A stretch of DNA of 64,000 bases from Liminaster sp964567855 (GTDB lineage Bacteria > Bacteroidota > Bacteroidia > Bacteroidales > UBA3663): NCBI GenBank assembly GCA_964567855.1, contig CAZMOE010000006.1, positions 1 to 64,000 of the forward strand, written 5' to 3'. Positions 43,266-51,455 of the stretch are shown here, piece by piece. Numbering within the stretch: position 1 is the first letter of the stretch; each line of letters begins with the position of its first letter. A program made the translations under genes and the position numbers. The notes under the pieces are model-generated. The model saw only the letters and a list, made by a program, of their open reading frames with translations. It was not told where the DNA came from and searched no databases.

Positions 43266-44063
43266 ATGATAGAAACGACATTGTCGGGAAGTTCATTGCC
43301 GGTATTGCAGTCGCAGCTGTTGCTGCGACAACCGGGAATTACCCATTTCTTTACTTTGCGCGGGACGGGTGATTCTGTTGCCGGCGCCTATGGAGATCTT
43401 AACCTGTGCGATTATGTGGGGGACTCTCCGGAGCATGTGGCCCGTTGCCGGCGTCGGGTAGCAGAAGCTATCGGTATAGATTGTGCCAGTTTGCGTTTTC
43501 CCCGTCAGGTGCATGGCGACGGAATTACTGTGGTAAGTTCCGCATCTTCTCCTGCTATCGAAGCCGATGCCATCATTACGGCCGAAGCGGGTCTGTGTAT
43601 CGGCGTTTCTACTGCCGATTGTGTTCCGGTTCTTCTTGCTGATATGCATGGACGTGCAGTTGCGGCCGTCCATGCCGGCTGGAGGGGAACTGTCGCCGGT
43701 ATTTTGCGGAAAGCGGTCGGTAAATTCTGTGAGGTAGCCGCCTGTCTGCCGGCAGATATTGTTGCAGCGGTCGGTCCGTCGATTTCTCCCGAGGCTTTTG
43801 AGGTCGGAGAAGAGGTGGCGGATGTTTTCCTGATCGCAGGTTTTGGCGATTGTATACGTCGCAAAGGTTACGTAAAACCGCATATCGATTTATGGCAGGC
43901 GAATGTGATGCAGTTGCTGGATGCAGGCGTACAACTGGAGATGATTGATTGCACGCCGCTTTGTACATATACTCATTATGATCGGCTTTTCAGTGCCCGT
44001 CGCCTTGGAACGGCCTCCGGGAGAATTGCCTCCTGCATCATGCTGTCTGTTGTCCCCGAATAG
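43266..44063 (+). CDS. pgeF: PgeF-like laccase-domain protein (YfiH family)
   Basis: 265 residues. The zinc/copper site of the family is complete: His83 (PRQVHGDG), Cys119 (STADCVPVLL) and His136 (AVHAGWRGT). Homologues were first called polyphenol oxidases; in E. coli the protein edits peptidoglycan precursors by cleaving wrong L-Ser-containing muropeptides, and related proteins act as purine nucleosidases/phosphorylases. Placed after obg, as in many Bacteroidales, but beyond a terminator, so it may use its own promoter or read-through. Confidence 0.88.
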   Translation: MIETTLSGSSLPVLQSQLLLRQPGITHFFTLRGTGDSVAGAYGDLNLCDYVGDSPEHVARCRRRVAEAIGIDCASLRFPRQVHGDGITVVSSASSPAIEADAIITAEAGLCIGVSTADCVPVLLADMHGRAVAAVHAGWRGTVAGILRKAVGKFCEVAACLPADIVAAVGPSISPEAFEVGEEVADVFLIAGFGDCIRRKGYVKPHIDLWQANVMQLLDAGVQLEMIDCTPLCTYTHYDRLFSARRLGTASGRIASCIMLSVVPE

Positions 44064-44208
44064 TTTGTTTCTGGTTCAGGATAAAATTTGTCATATGTTA
44101 ATAAGTGTTTTAAATTCGATTAAATATAAAACAAATGTATATAAGAATTGTATTTGATTGTTCACTTGTTAAATAATATGTAATAAATATCCTTTTTTGA
44201 ATAAAATA

Positions 44209-44240
44209 TTTGCGTGGAAAATGCAAAGAACATATCTTTG
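44209..44240 (+). promoter_or_regulatory. Orphan consensus promoter with no downstream gene
   Basis: TTTG (44209-44212), exactly 20 nt, TATCTTTG (44233-44240): a consensus Bacteroidota promoter facing right. No plus-strand reading frame of note follows before the convergent prfB at 44658. Confidence 0.75.
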
Positions 44241-44246
44241 CAACGT

Positions 44247-44310
44247 GTTTTTCATGGTATTAGATTTAAGGTTAACGAGAGAAGGGTGTCGGGATGACAC
44301 TCTTCTCTGC
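44247..44310 (+). ncRNA. Candidate small RNA (unconfirmed)
   Basis: Directly after the orphan promoter lies a strong 13-bp hairpin (44278-44290 with 44296-44308, 5-nt loop, two G:T pairs). The 594-nt interval 44064-44657 has no gene. A small RNA starting near 44247 is the simplest reading; its 3' end cannot be fixed, since no T tract follows the hairpin, and transcription may continue to the prfB-side palindrome at 44526-44575. It does not show 6S, tmRNA or RNase P signatures that I can recognise. Confidence 0.35.
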
Positions 44311-44511
44311 ATTTAAAGGGGGATGTTTGTAATGGGCGGAATCCAGCGTTTTCTGTCGTTTGTACAATGAATATCGCCAAAATCCGATAACATTGTTTTT
44401 GAAAATAGGTCGTCGCTTTTTCTTTTTTAGATAAGCGAAGTGCGTATGTGCCGGGAAATTTTATAAAAGAGATATATCTGTCTTTCCGAATAGGGGAATT
44501 CGGATGGAGAG

Positions 44512-44575
44512 AATGATAAAAAATAATTCCATAAATATCAGTGTGGATGCATTGATGCCTCGATATTTATGGAAT
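44512..44575 (-). terminator. Terminator of prfB
   Basis: Perfect 14-bp inverted repeat (44526-44539 with 44562-44575), followed on the minus strand by TTATTTTTT, 83 nt past the prfB stop. Confidence 0.8.
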
Positions 44576-44657
44576 ATATGAATAAGTTGTCGCTCTCCCT
44601 GTTGACAATATGATTGTGCAGGATTTCAGAAAAATGGAAAGTCTGTAAATGCCGATA

Positions 44658-45767
44658 TTACTGGCCTCCGAATTCCATCAAATAGGCCTTGATGAATCCG
44701 TCTATCTTGCCGTCCATTACGCCGTTGACATCACTGGTCTGAAACCCGGTGCGGTGATCTTTTACGCGGCGGTCATCGAATACGTAAGAGCGGATTTGCG
44801 AGCCCCATTCGATTTTCTTCTTTCCGGCCTCGATCTTGGCCTGCTCCTGCCGGCGGTGCTGAAGTTCGCGGTCGTAAAGTTGTGATTTGAGAAGGAGCAA
44901 GGCTTTCTCTTTGTTCTTCGGCTGGTCGCGGGTTTCGGTATTTTCGATCAGGATTTCCTCTTCAACACCGGTGTAAGGATCTTTGAACATATAGCGGAGC
45001 CGTACGCCGGATTCCACTTTATTGACATTCTGGCCGCCGGCGCCTCCGCTTCGGAATGTATCCCATGAAAGACGGGCGGGCTCGATTTCTATATTGATGC
45101 TGTCGTCAATAAGCGGGAATGCGAAGACCGAGGCAAAAGAGGTCATGCGTTTACCTTGGGCATTGTAGGGAGAAACCCGGACAAGACGATGGACACCGTT
45201 CTCCGATTTCAGATAGCCGTAGGCCATTTCACCTTCAATTTGCATGGTTACCGATTTGATGCCGGCTTCGTCGCCGTCCACAAGGTCGCTGATGGTGGTT
45301 TTGTAGCCGTGATCTTCGGCATAGCGCATATAGAGACGTTGCAACATGGAGGCCCAGTCCTGGGCTTCGGTGCCGCCGGCACCGGCGTTGATTTTGAGAA
45401 CGCAACTGAGGTGATCTTCCTCACCCTGAAGCATGTTTTTGAGTTCTATCTTCTCGAACAGCTCGATGGTTTTGTCATATTGTGCATCTACTTCGTCTTC
45501 GGTGACCAACTCTTCCTTGTAGAAGTCGAATGCCAAAGTAAGTTCGTCTACGTTGTTTTTAGCTTCGTTATAAGCCTCAATCCAAGTCCGTATCCCCTTG
45601 ACAATTCGCATCTGAGCTTCCGCTGCTTTCTGATCCTCCCAAAAGCCGGGGACCTGCGTGCGCAGTTCCTCTTCTTCCAACTGAATGATTTTCTGATCGA
45701 TGTTCAGATATTTTTTTAAATCGGTCAGACGATCTTGCGTTGCCTTGAGTTGTTCTATCGTAATCAT
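44658..45767 (-). CDS. prfB: Peptide chain release factor 2
   Basis: 369 residues in one uninterrupted frame, so the programmed +1 frameshift that controls RF2 in many bacteria is absent. The GGQ motif (244-246, GGAGGQNVNK) triggers peptide release. The stop-codon recognition tripeptide, SPF in E. coli RF2, reads SPY (199-201) in the conserved context RVSPYNAQGKRMTSF. The RF2 C-terminal block WGSQIRSYVFDDRRVKDHRTG distinguishes it from RF1. Single gene with its own consensus promoter, divergent from the M20 hydrolase. Confidence 0.95.
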   Translation of the reverse strand: MITIEQLKATQDRLTDLKKYLNIDQKIIQLEEEELRTQVPGFWEDQKAAEAQMRIVKGIRTWIEAYNEAKNNVDELTLAFDFYKEELVTEDEVDAQYDKTIELFEKIELKNMLQGEEDHLSCVLKINAGAGGTEAQDWASMLQRLYMRYAEDHGYKTTISDLVDGDEAGIKSVTMQIEGEMAYGYLKSENGVHRLVRVSPYNAQGKRMTSFASVFAFPLIDDSINIEIEPARLSWDTFRSGGAGGQNVNKVESGVRLRYMFKDPYTGVEEEILIENTETRDQPKNKEKALLLLKSQLYDRELQHRRQEQAKIEAGKKKIEWGSQIRSYVFDDRRVKDHRTGFQTSDVNGVMDGKIDGFIKAYLMEFGGQ

Positions 45768-45820
45768 GATTTTTTGTATTGCTTTGGGGTTTGGAGGTGA
45801 TTAAATCTTAAAAAACAGCG

Positions 45821-45852
45821 CAAAGGTGATGAATTTTTCCGACTTTTGCAAA
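45821..45852 (-). promoter_or_regulatory. Promoter of prfB
   Basis: Minus strand: TTTG (45849-45852), 20 nt, CACCTTTG (45821-45828), one mismatch to TAnnTTTG. 54 nt upstream of the ATG. Confidence 0.65.
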
Positions 45853-45867
45853 AATATTATTTCACAA

Positions 45868-45900
45868 TTGCAGGATTCTACCATAAAACCTCTATCTTTG
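45868..45900 (+). promoter_or_regulatory. Promoter of the M20 hydrolase gene
   Basis: TTG (45868-45870), 22 nt, TATCTTTG (45893-45900), 23 nt before the ATG at 45923. It lies back to back with the prfB promoter. Confidence 0.65.
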
Positions 45901-45922
45901 ACCATTCAAAAGAATCATCGCA

Positions 45923-47038
45923 ATGGCTTCTGTAGAAAATATACCTGTTTCAATGGATTTGGATGCCGCTTATTATAATGCTGTCGATTTGCTGAAGGAG
46001 CTGATCGCCATTCCGTCCGTGAGCCGGGACGAAGAGCGTGCGGCCGATCTGCTGGAGCGTTATCTTCGGGCCGCATTGCCTGGGCGAACGGTGTTTCGCA
46101 AATATAATAATTGCTGGGTAATAGCACCAGGTTATGATTCCGCTTGTCCGACGGTTCTTTTAAACAGTCATATCGATACCGTCCGCCCGGCCGAAAGCTG
46201 GACCCGCGATCCGTTTACCCCTTCCGAGGAGGGCGGAGAGCGCATCTATGGTCTTGGCAGTAATGACGCTGGTGCGTCGCTCGTTTCCCTGTTGCAATGT
46301 TATCTTCTGCTCCAGGGGCGAAGTCGTTCCTATAACCTGATATTCCTTGCTTCGGCAGAGGAAGAGGTTTCCGGACGCTATGGGATAGAATCCGTGTTGC
46401 CGGAACTGCCTCATATAGACTTTGCGCTCGTCGGCGAGCCGACGGGAATGGCAGTCGCGGTCGCGGAGCGGGGGCTGGTGGTGCTGGATGGGGTGGCCAT
46501 AGGCAAGTCGGGCCATGCGGCGAGAAATGAAGGGGTAAATGCCATCTATGAGGCGCTTCCGGCTATCGGGAAACTGCGTGAATATCGTTTTCAGCGCTTG
46601 TCGGAAACTTTGGGCGAGGTCAAAGTCTCTGTGACCCAGGTGCAGGCCGGCACGGCGCATAACGTGGTGCCGGATCGTTGTTCCTTTGTCGTGGATGTCC
46701 GCACTACCGACGTTTATACGAATGAAGAGGTCGTGGAACAATTGCAAAGCCTCGTGGCGCCGGTCCGGCTTACTTCGCGCAGTGTTCGTTTGCAGTCGTC
46801 AGGCATCGATTGTGACCATCCGTTTGTGCGACGGGCCGTTTGCCTGGGGCGTAAATGTTTCGGCTCGCCCACATTGTCTGACCAGGCGTTGCTTTCCTGC
46901 CCGAGTCTGAAGATGGGGCCCGGGGACTCTTCCCGTTCCCATACGGCCGATGAATTCATTTGTCGGAGCGAGATTCGTGAGGCCATTGCTCTGTATGTAC
47001 ATCTGCTGGATGGATTGTCCGTGCCGCGGAACTATTGA
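45923..47038 (+). CDS. M20-family metallo-hydrolase (ArgE/DapE-like)
   Basis: 371 residues. Two-zinc M20 site: His83 and Asp85 (SHIDTV), bridging Asp115 (GSNDAGAS), catalytic Glu146 with Glu147 (SAEEEVSG), then GEPTG near 173 and a dimerisation domain with GKSGHAARNEG; a C-terminal His lies in SRSHTADEF. Closest in look to the Bacteroidota acetyl- or succinyl-ornithine deacetylases of arginine synthesis, but the other arg genes are absent here, so DapE-like or peptidase activity remains possible. Own promoter upstream. Confidence 0.88.
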   Translation: MASVENIPVSMDLDAAYYNAVDLLKELIAIPSVSRDEERAADLLERYLRAALPGRTVFRKYNNCWVIAPGYDSACPTVLLNSHIDTVRPAESWTRDPFTPSEEGGERIYGLGSNDAGASLVSLLQCYLLLQGRSRSYNLIFLASAEEEVSGRYGIESVLPELPHIDFALVGEPTGMAVAVAERGLVVLDGVAIGKSGHAARNEGVNAIYEALPAIGKLREYRFQRLSETLGEVKVSVTQVQAGTAHNVVPDRCSFVVDVRTTDVYTNEEVVEQLQSLVAPVRLTSRSVRLQSSGIDCDHPFVRRAVCLGRKCFGSPTLSDQALLSCPSLKMGPGDSSRSHTADEFICRSEIREAIALYVHLLDGLSVPRNY

Positions 47039-47072
47039 AGATTATGATATTAACATTAAAAATAATACCGTT

Positions 47073-47756
47073 TTGAAAGCAAAAAAGAAACTGAAAGAAT
47101 ATATTACGAAAGGAGTCCGGAAAATCAAGAATCGCAAAGGTTTCGGCGTGCATTCTCCTTTCGCCTATTCTGTCATCACGGAGGTAATCGAAGAAAAGAC
47201 GGCCTATTATTCTTATCATCAGATGAAAAAGATATACGGGAAAGAGGCTGTCATTCCTTTTAAAACCGCCTGTCTGCTTTTCAGGCTTGCCAATCGCTTT
47301 CAGTGCCGGAAAATTCTGGAACTGAAGTGTGACGGGGGCTATACGCTTGTGCCGCTGCTGCTGGTCGATTCGCGCAATGAAATTGCTTCATTGGGCGCTT
47401 CGGACGACGCTCTTTCTGCACATTCCCGGTTATGGGCGGTGGGCGAACGCCGGGGGCGGTTGTCATATATAGACACGCTGGAGGAGTTGCCGGAGGATTA
47501 TAAAGCGGATATGTTCGTCATCAATACATGCCCCGACGGGATGGACGAGACCTGTTTTTTTGCCTGGCTTCTGCAGCATGCCGACGAACGCAGTATTTTC
47601 TTCTTTACGGGAATCCGTCCCGGTGGGAAATTGGAGGCTTTATGGGATCTTTTCTGCGACAGCGATGATATATCCATTACGATGGATATGTATAATTACG
47701 GACTAGCCATTTGTCGTCCTCGATTCTTCAAACAGCATTATATTGTCTCCTTTTAG
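47073..47756 (+). CDS. Bacteroidota methyltransferase-like protein with degenerate SAM site
   Basis: 227 residues if read from the TTG at 47073 (MKAKKKLKEYITKGVRKIKN). The only upstream ATG (46950) lies inside the M20 gene, so a TTG start is likeliest. The pattern GFGVHSPFAYSVITEVIEEK...YYSYHQMKK is shared by a Bacteroidota family annotated as O-methyltransferase-like. The glycine-rich SAM loop, normally ExGxGxG, is KILELKCDGGYTLVPLL here, and later Rossmann strands are weak, so it may not bind SAM. It begins 34 nt after the M20 stop. Function unknown. Confidence 0.65.
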   Translation: MKAKKKLKEYITKGVRKIKNRKGFGVHSPFAYSVITEVIEEKTAYYSYHQMKKIYGKEAVIPFKTACLLFRLANRFQCRKILELKCDGGYTLVPLLLVDSRNEIASLGASDDALSAHSRLWAVGERRGRLSYIDTLEELPEDYKADMFVINTCPDGMDETCFFAWLLQHADERSIFFFTGIRPGGKLEALWDLFCDSDDISITMDMYNYGLAICRPRFFKQHYIVSF

Positions 47757-47808
47757 TGAAAAAATAAAAAATATCGGCGGGAAAAGAAGATGATATTAAT
47801 CTTTTTCT

Positions 47809-47816
47809 TACTTTTG
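47809..47816 (+). promoter_or_regulatory. -7 box upstream of the DUF2795 gene
   Basis: TACTTTTG matches TAnnTTTG, 58 nt before the ATG at 47875. No clear -33 TTTG. Confidence 0.4.
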
Positions 47817-47874
47817 CGTCTCTTTTTATAGGAACACATATAAAATAACTAACGATCAGTCAACTGAAAAAACT

Positions 47875-48096
47875 ATGTATTGGACTCTTGAATTAGCTTC
47901 AAAACTGGAAGATGCACCGTGGCCTGCCACCCGCGATGAATTATTGGATTATGCCAATCGTTCGGGGGCTCCTATGGAGGTTATCGAAAACCTGCAGGAG
48001 ATGGAGGACGAAGGTGAGATATATGAAACCATCGAAGATATTTGGCCCGATTATCCGAGTAAGGAGGATTTCTTCTTCAACGAGGATGAATATTAA
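47875..48096 (+). CDS. DUF2795 small acidic protein
   Basis: 73 residues, strongly acidic, no signal peptide. It matches the DUF2795 pattern: MYWTLELASKLEDAPWPATRDELLDYA at the start (helix-turn-helix-like), NLQEMEDEGEIYETIEDIWPDYP in the second half, and an acidic FFFNEDEY end. The family is widespread in Bacteroidota and cytosolic, with unknown function; a nucleic-acid or protein-binding role has been guessed only. Single gene. Confidence 0.85.
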   Translation: MYWTLELASKLEDAPWPATRDELLDYANRSGAPMEVIENLQEMEDEGEIYETIEDIWPDYPSKEDFFFNEDEY

Positions 48097-48127
48097 GATG
48101 TTTCACCGTTCGGTTTACTAACTTATA

Positions 48128-49261
48128 ATGACGAAGGCTGATGTTTTGGGAAGGTCTTCGTCGTTTTGTAACATGGGCTTTAATCCTGATGCTGTGAAAA
48201 AAGAATGGATTGTATTTGCCGTCATGTTTTATGTCGCCGTCATCACTGCCTGGACCGCGTCAGCGCAGATTGTGCCCGCCGGGAGTGATGAGGCCTTTTC
48301 GCGTCCGGATATTCATGATCCTGTAATGACGAAAGGGGAGGACGGACGGTATTATATTTTTGCTACGGGAATGGGAATCCGGGTTTTGTCGAGTCCGGAC
48401 ATGAAAAATTGGAAGGAAGAGCCGTCGGTATTGAAAGAGGCACCGCAATGGGCCGTAGATACTGTTAAAGGTTACCGGGGACATACCTGGGCACCGGATA
48501 TCAGCTATCACAAAGGCTATTGGCACCTTTACTACTCTTGCTCTACGTTCGGTAAAAACGGCAGTGCGATAGGTCTTGCCGTCAATAGGACACTGGATCC
48601 GTCGTCTCCGGAGTTCAGCTGGAAAGATTGCGGTATGGTCATAGCCTCTCATCGTCATCGGGATAACTGGAATGCGATCGACCCTAATCTTGTAGTCGAT
48701 AAAAACGGGGAGCCGTATCTTACATTCGGTTCATTTTGGGATGGCATACAGTTGGTGAGACTTTCCAAGAAGGATTATCGTACCCCGGTTTCCGCACCGG
48801 TGACCATCGCGCGCCGTATCGGCCGGAAACTTATGCCCGAAGAGTTGGACAATGTTGAAAAATATGTCATCGAGGGACGTGATACGATTGAGGCCGGAGA
48901 GAATGCCATAGAAGCACCGTTCATATTCCGTTATAATGATTATTATTATCTTTTTGTTAGTTTCGATTATTGTTGCCGTGGAGAAAGGTCTACTTACAAA
49001 ACCGTTTACGGGCGTTCAAAGAATGTCGAAGGTCCCTATTTCGATAGGGAAGGCCGGGCTATGGAACGTGGCGGAGGAACATTATTGTACGGTCCGGATC
49101 CAGATTACTTCGGTGTCGGTCACTGCTCTGTCTATGAGTTTGATGGGCAGGTATATTTCATTTCCCATGCTTATGAAAAGGCTTGCAACGGTATGGCGAA
49201 ACTATTCATCCGTCCGATACGATTTGACGAGTACGGCTGGATTATACCCGGAGAAATTTGA
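48128..49261 (+). CDS. Glycoside hydrolase family 43, arabinanase-like, secreted
   Basis: Up to 377 residues; the ATG at 48173 (codon 16) is an equally good start and gives a more normal signal peptide ending ...TASAQ at residue 47. Five-bladed propeller GH43 with all three catalytic acids: Asp64 (IHDPVM, base), Asp185 (AIDPNL, pKa modulator), Glu262 (IEAPF, acid). GVGHCSV supplies the His (332) often involved in metal binding in arabinanases. It most resembles endo-1,5-alpha-L-arabinanases acting on pectin side chains, but other GH43 specificities cannot be excluded. It is followed 93 nt later by the esterase. Confidence 0.88.
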   Translation: MTKADVLGRSSSFCNMGFNPDAVKKEWIVFAVMFYVAVITAWTASAQIVPAGSDEAFSRPDIHDPVMTKGEDGRYYIFATGMGIRVLSSPDMKNWKEEPSVLKEAPQWAVDTVKGYRGHTWAPDISYHKGYWHLYYSCSTFGKNGSAIGLAVNRTLDPSSPEFSWKDCGMVIASHRHRDNWNAIDPNLVVDKNGEPYLTFGSFWDGIQLVRLSKKDYRTPVSAPVTIARRIGRKLMPEELDNVEKYVIEGRDTIEAGENAIEAPFIFRYNDYYYLFVSFDYCCRGERSTYKTVYGRSKNVEGPYFDREGRAMERGGGTLLYGPDPDYFGVGHCSVYEFDGQVYFISHAYEKACNGMAKLFIRPIRFDEYGWIIPGEI

Positions 49262-49354
49262 AAGCATTAAAAATATATTATTGATTGCCTGTTGTATGCC
49301 GGAGCTTCTGAAAAGGAAAAGTCCGGATGAATCTTTTTAAAATATATAGCCGAT

Positions 49355-51286
49355 ATGAAACGAATATTATTCCTGAGTTTCCTGCTGCTCGCTTCCTGTC
49401 TGCTTTGGGCGCAGGACAAAAAGCCGCGACGTCAGCACATGGATTGGTTTGAGAGTGTGAAGTCGCCCGAAATCAGTGCGGACGGCGATGTCACTTTCCG
49501 TATTTTTGCTCCGCAGGCAAAAACTGTAATACTTAGTTCCCAGTTTTGTCCGGATATGCCGATGAAATGGGATGACGATGAACAGCTTTGGAAAGTAACG
49601 GTCCATCCTGCCATAGCCGATATTTATCCGTATAATTTTATAGTAGACGGTGTTCCGGTGAGCGATCCCAATAATAAGGAAATTTTCCCGAATGAACTTT
49701 TTAAGGCCAGCCTTCTCGAGATGCCGGCCTCGGAGATGCTTTATACGAAACGGAATATCCGGCATGGAGCCGTACATTACTGCGACTATTATTCTACGGT
49801 GCTGGACGAGCCGCGCCGGATGCTGGTGTATACTCCGGCGGACTATGGAGACGACCTCAACCGGCAATATCCGGTTCTATATCTTGTCAGTGGAACCACA
49901 GATACGGAAGAGACCTGGTATAAGGTCGGCCGAGCCAATTTTATCATGGATAATCTCATCGAAGAGGGTAAGGCGAACAAGATGATCGTAGTGATGCCCT
50001 ATGGAAATATGAATACAGGCAATCCACGTCCCTCTTCGGATGCTGCGGCCGAATGTTATGAGATTTTTTCACAGGAGATGGGGCGTTGCATCCTGCCGTT
50101 TGTTGAAAAAAACTTCCGTACAAGGCCCGGGCGGGAAAATCGGGCTATCGCAGGCTTCTCTCGTGGCGGTGGCGAGGCTTTGTATACAGCTTTCAGGCTG
50201 AAGGATAAGTTCTCCTCTGTTTGTGCTTACAGCGCCTATCTGACAGATGAGGTCTATGAGCGGAAATTTGCGGATCTTGTCGGCGATGCTGCCGCAATGA
50301 ATCAGCTGTATAGCCTTATTTGGTTCGGTATCGGTGATAAAGATTTTCTGCTTGAGGGAGTCAGGCAGAATCAAGATTATTTCCGGCGGAAAGGAATTAC
50401 TTTTGAGCAGTTTGATACTTCCGGCGGTCATACCTGGATGAATGCCAGATTGTTTTTAGGCCTTACAGCTCCGAAGTTGTTCAAGGTTCATGATAAAGTC
50501 GTGGAAGACGGCGGTTCGGGACCTTGGAAGTCCTGTGCGGTCAGTGAAGAGTCGCTGCCCGGCTTTACCATCTACCGTCCGCAGGATATGAGCGTGGCGG
50601 TTGAGAGCGAAGGTCGCTTGCCGGTATTGCTTTTCGCAAATGGGGCGTGCATGGATTCTAATACGGGATATGAAAAAATGCTGGGGGAATTGGCCTCTTA
50701 TGGTTATTTTGTTGTCGCTGTCGGAGAAATCCAGCGATATCAGTTCGATCGTGCCGAGCACAGCACCTCTTCCAGGATGCTTGCCGATGCTTTGGACTGG
50801 GTCCTTCGCCAGGCAAAGGACAAAGGTGAAAAATATCATGGATTCATCGATGCCGGACGTATTGCAGCGGCCGGTCATTCATGCGGCGGTGCGCAGGTGT
50901 TGGCCAATTGTAGAGACAAACATATTAAAACTTGTCTGATTCTCAATGCAGGCATGGGTTCCATGTCGATGGCCGGGGCTTCGGCCGAATCTCTTCGTGA
51001 CCTTCATGGCCCCGTCATTTATTTGACCGGCGGTCCCGGGGATATTGCTTATCGGAATGCCCAGGAAGATTATGATGCCATCGATCGTGTCCCGGTGGTT
51101 CTTGCCGATAATGAAAGTTCCGGCCATGGGGGAACTTATGGCCATCCCGGTGGTGGCTCTTATACCCGGCTTGTTCGGGAATGGCTTGACTGGCAGCTGA
51201 AAGGCAGAAAATCCAATGCCGGAATTTTTCTTTCTTCCGCTTCTGAGCAATTCCCCGATTGGACATTTAAAAACAAAGGCTTCTGA
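49355..51286 (+). CDS. Secreted fusion of two alpha/beta-hydrolase esterases
   Basis: 643 residues. Signal peptide (to Gln20), an N-terminal E-set/CBM48-like beta domain (about 35-125, VTFRIFAPQAKTVIL...WKVTV), then a CE1/feruloyl-esterase-type domain with Ser269 (GFSRGG), Asp328 (GIGDKD) and His359 (GGHTW). A second alpha/beta-hydrolase of dienelactone-hydrolase/PET-hydrolase-like type occupies about 405-620, with Ser509 (GHSCGG), Asp563 (GGPGD) and His591 or His597. Both triads look intact. Beside GH43 it may remove feruloyl or acetyl esters from arabinan or arabinoxylan; this is inference. Confidence 0.85.
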   Translation: MKRILFLSFLLLASCLLWAQDKKPRRQHMDWFESVKSPEISADGDVTFRIFAPQAKTVILSSQFCPDMPMKWDDDEQLWKVTVHPAIADIYPYNFIVDGVPVSDPNNKEIFPNELFKASLLEMPASEMLYTKRNIRHGAVHYCDYYSTVLDEPRRMLVYTPADYGDDLNRQYPVLYLVSGTTDTEETWYKVGRANFIMDNLIEEGKANKMIVVMPYGNMNTGNPRPSSDAAAECYEIFSQEMGRCILPFVEKNFRTRPGRENRAIAGFSRGGGEALYTAFRLKDKFSSVCAYSAYLTDEVYERKFADLVGDAAAMNQLYSLIWFGIGDKDFLLEGVRQNQDYFRRKGITFEQFDTSGGHTWMNARLFLGLTAPKLFKVHDKVVEDGGSGPWKSCAVSEESLPGFTIYRPQDMSVAVESEGRLPVLLFANGACMDSNTGYEKMLGELASYGYFVVAVGEIQRYQFDRAEHSTSSRMLADALDWVLRQAKDKGEKYHGFIDAGRIAAAGHSCGGAQVLANCRDKHIKTCLILNAGMGSMSMAGASAESLRDLHGPVIYLTGGPGDIAYRNAQEDYDAIDRVPVVLADNESSGHGGTYGHPGGGSYTRLVREWLDWQLKGRKSNAGIFLSSASEQFPDWTFKNKGF

Positions 51287-51455
51287 TGTTTCCTTAGCGG
51301 AGCGCCCGGCCGAAAGGGAAGGACTGCATGCGGACATGTTTCCTAAAGATTAAAAACTGTGGGCCTTGCTCTCTTTCGGATTCATGCACAATAAACCGGC
51401 GCAATAGTCGTTTTTCTAACGTGAGACTTTATATGATTTACTAATTATAGTACAG

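Noticed and set aside
46950..47072. ATG start for the methyltransferase-like gene
   Set aside because: It lies within the M20 gene and the extra N-terminus has no similarity to the family; TTG at 47073 fits better.
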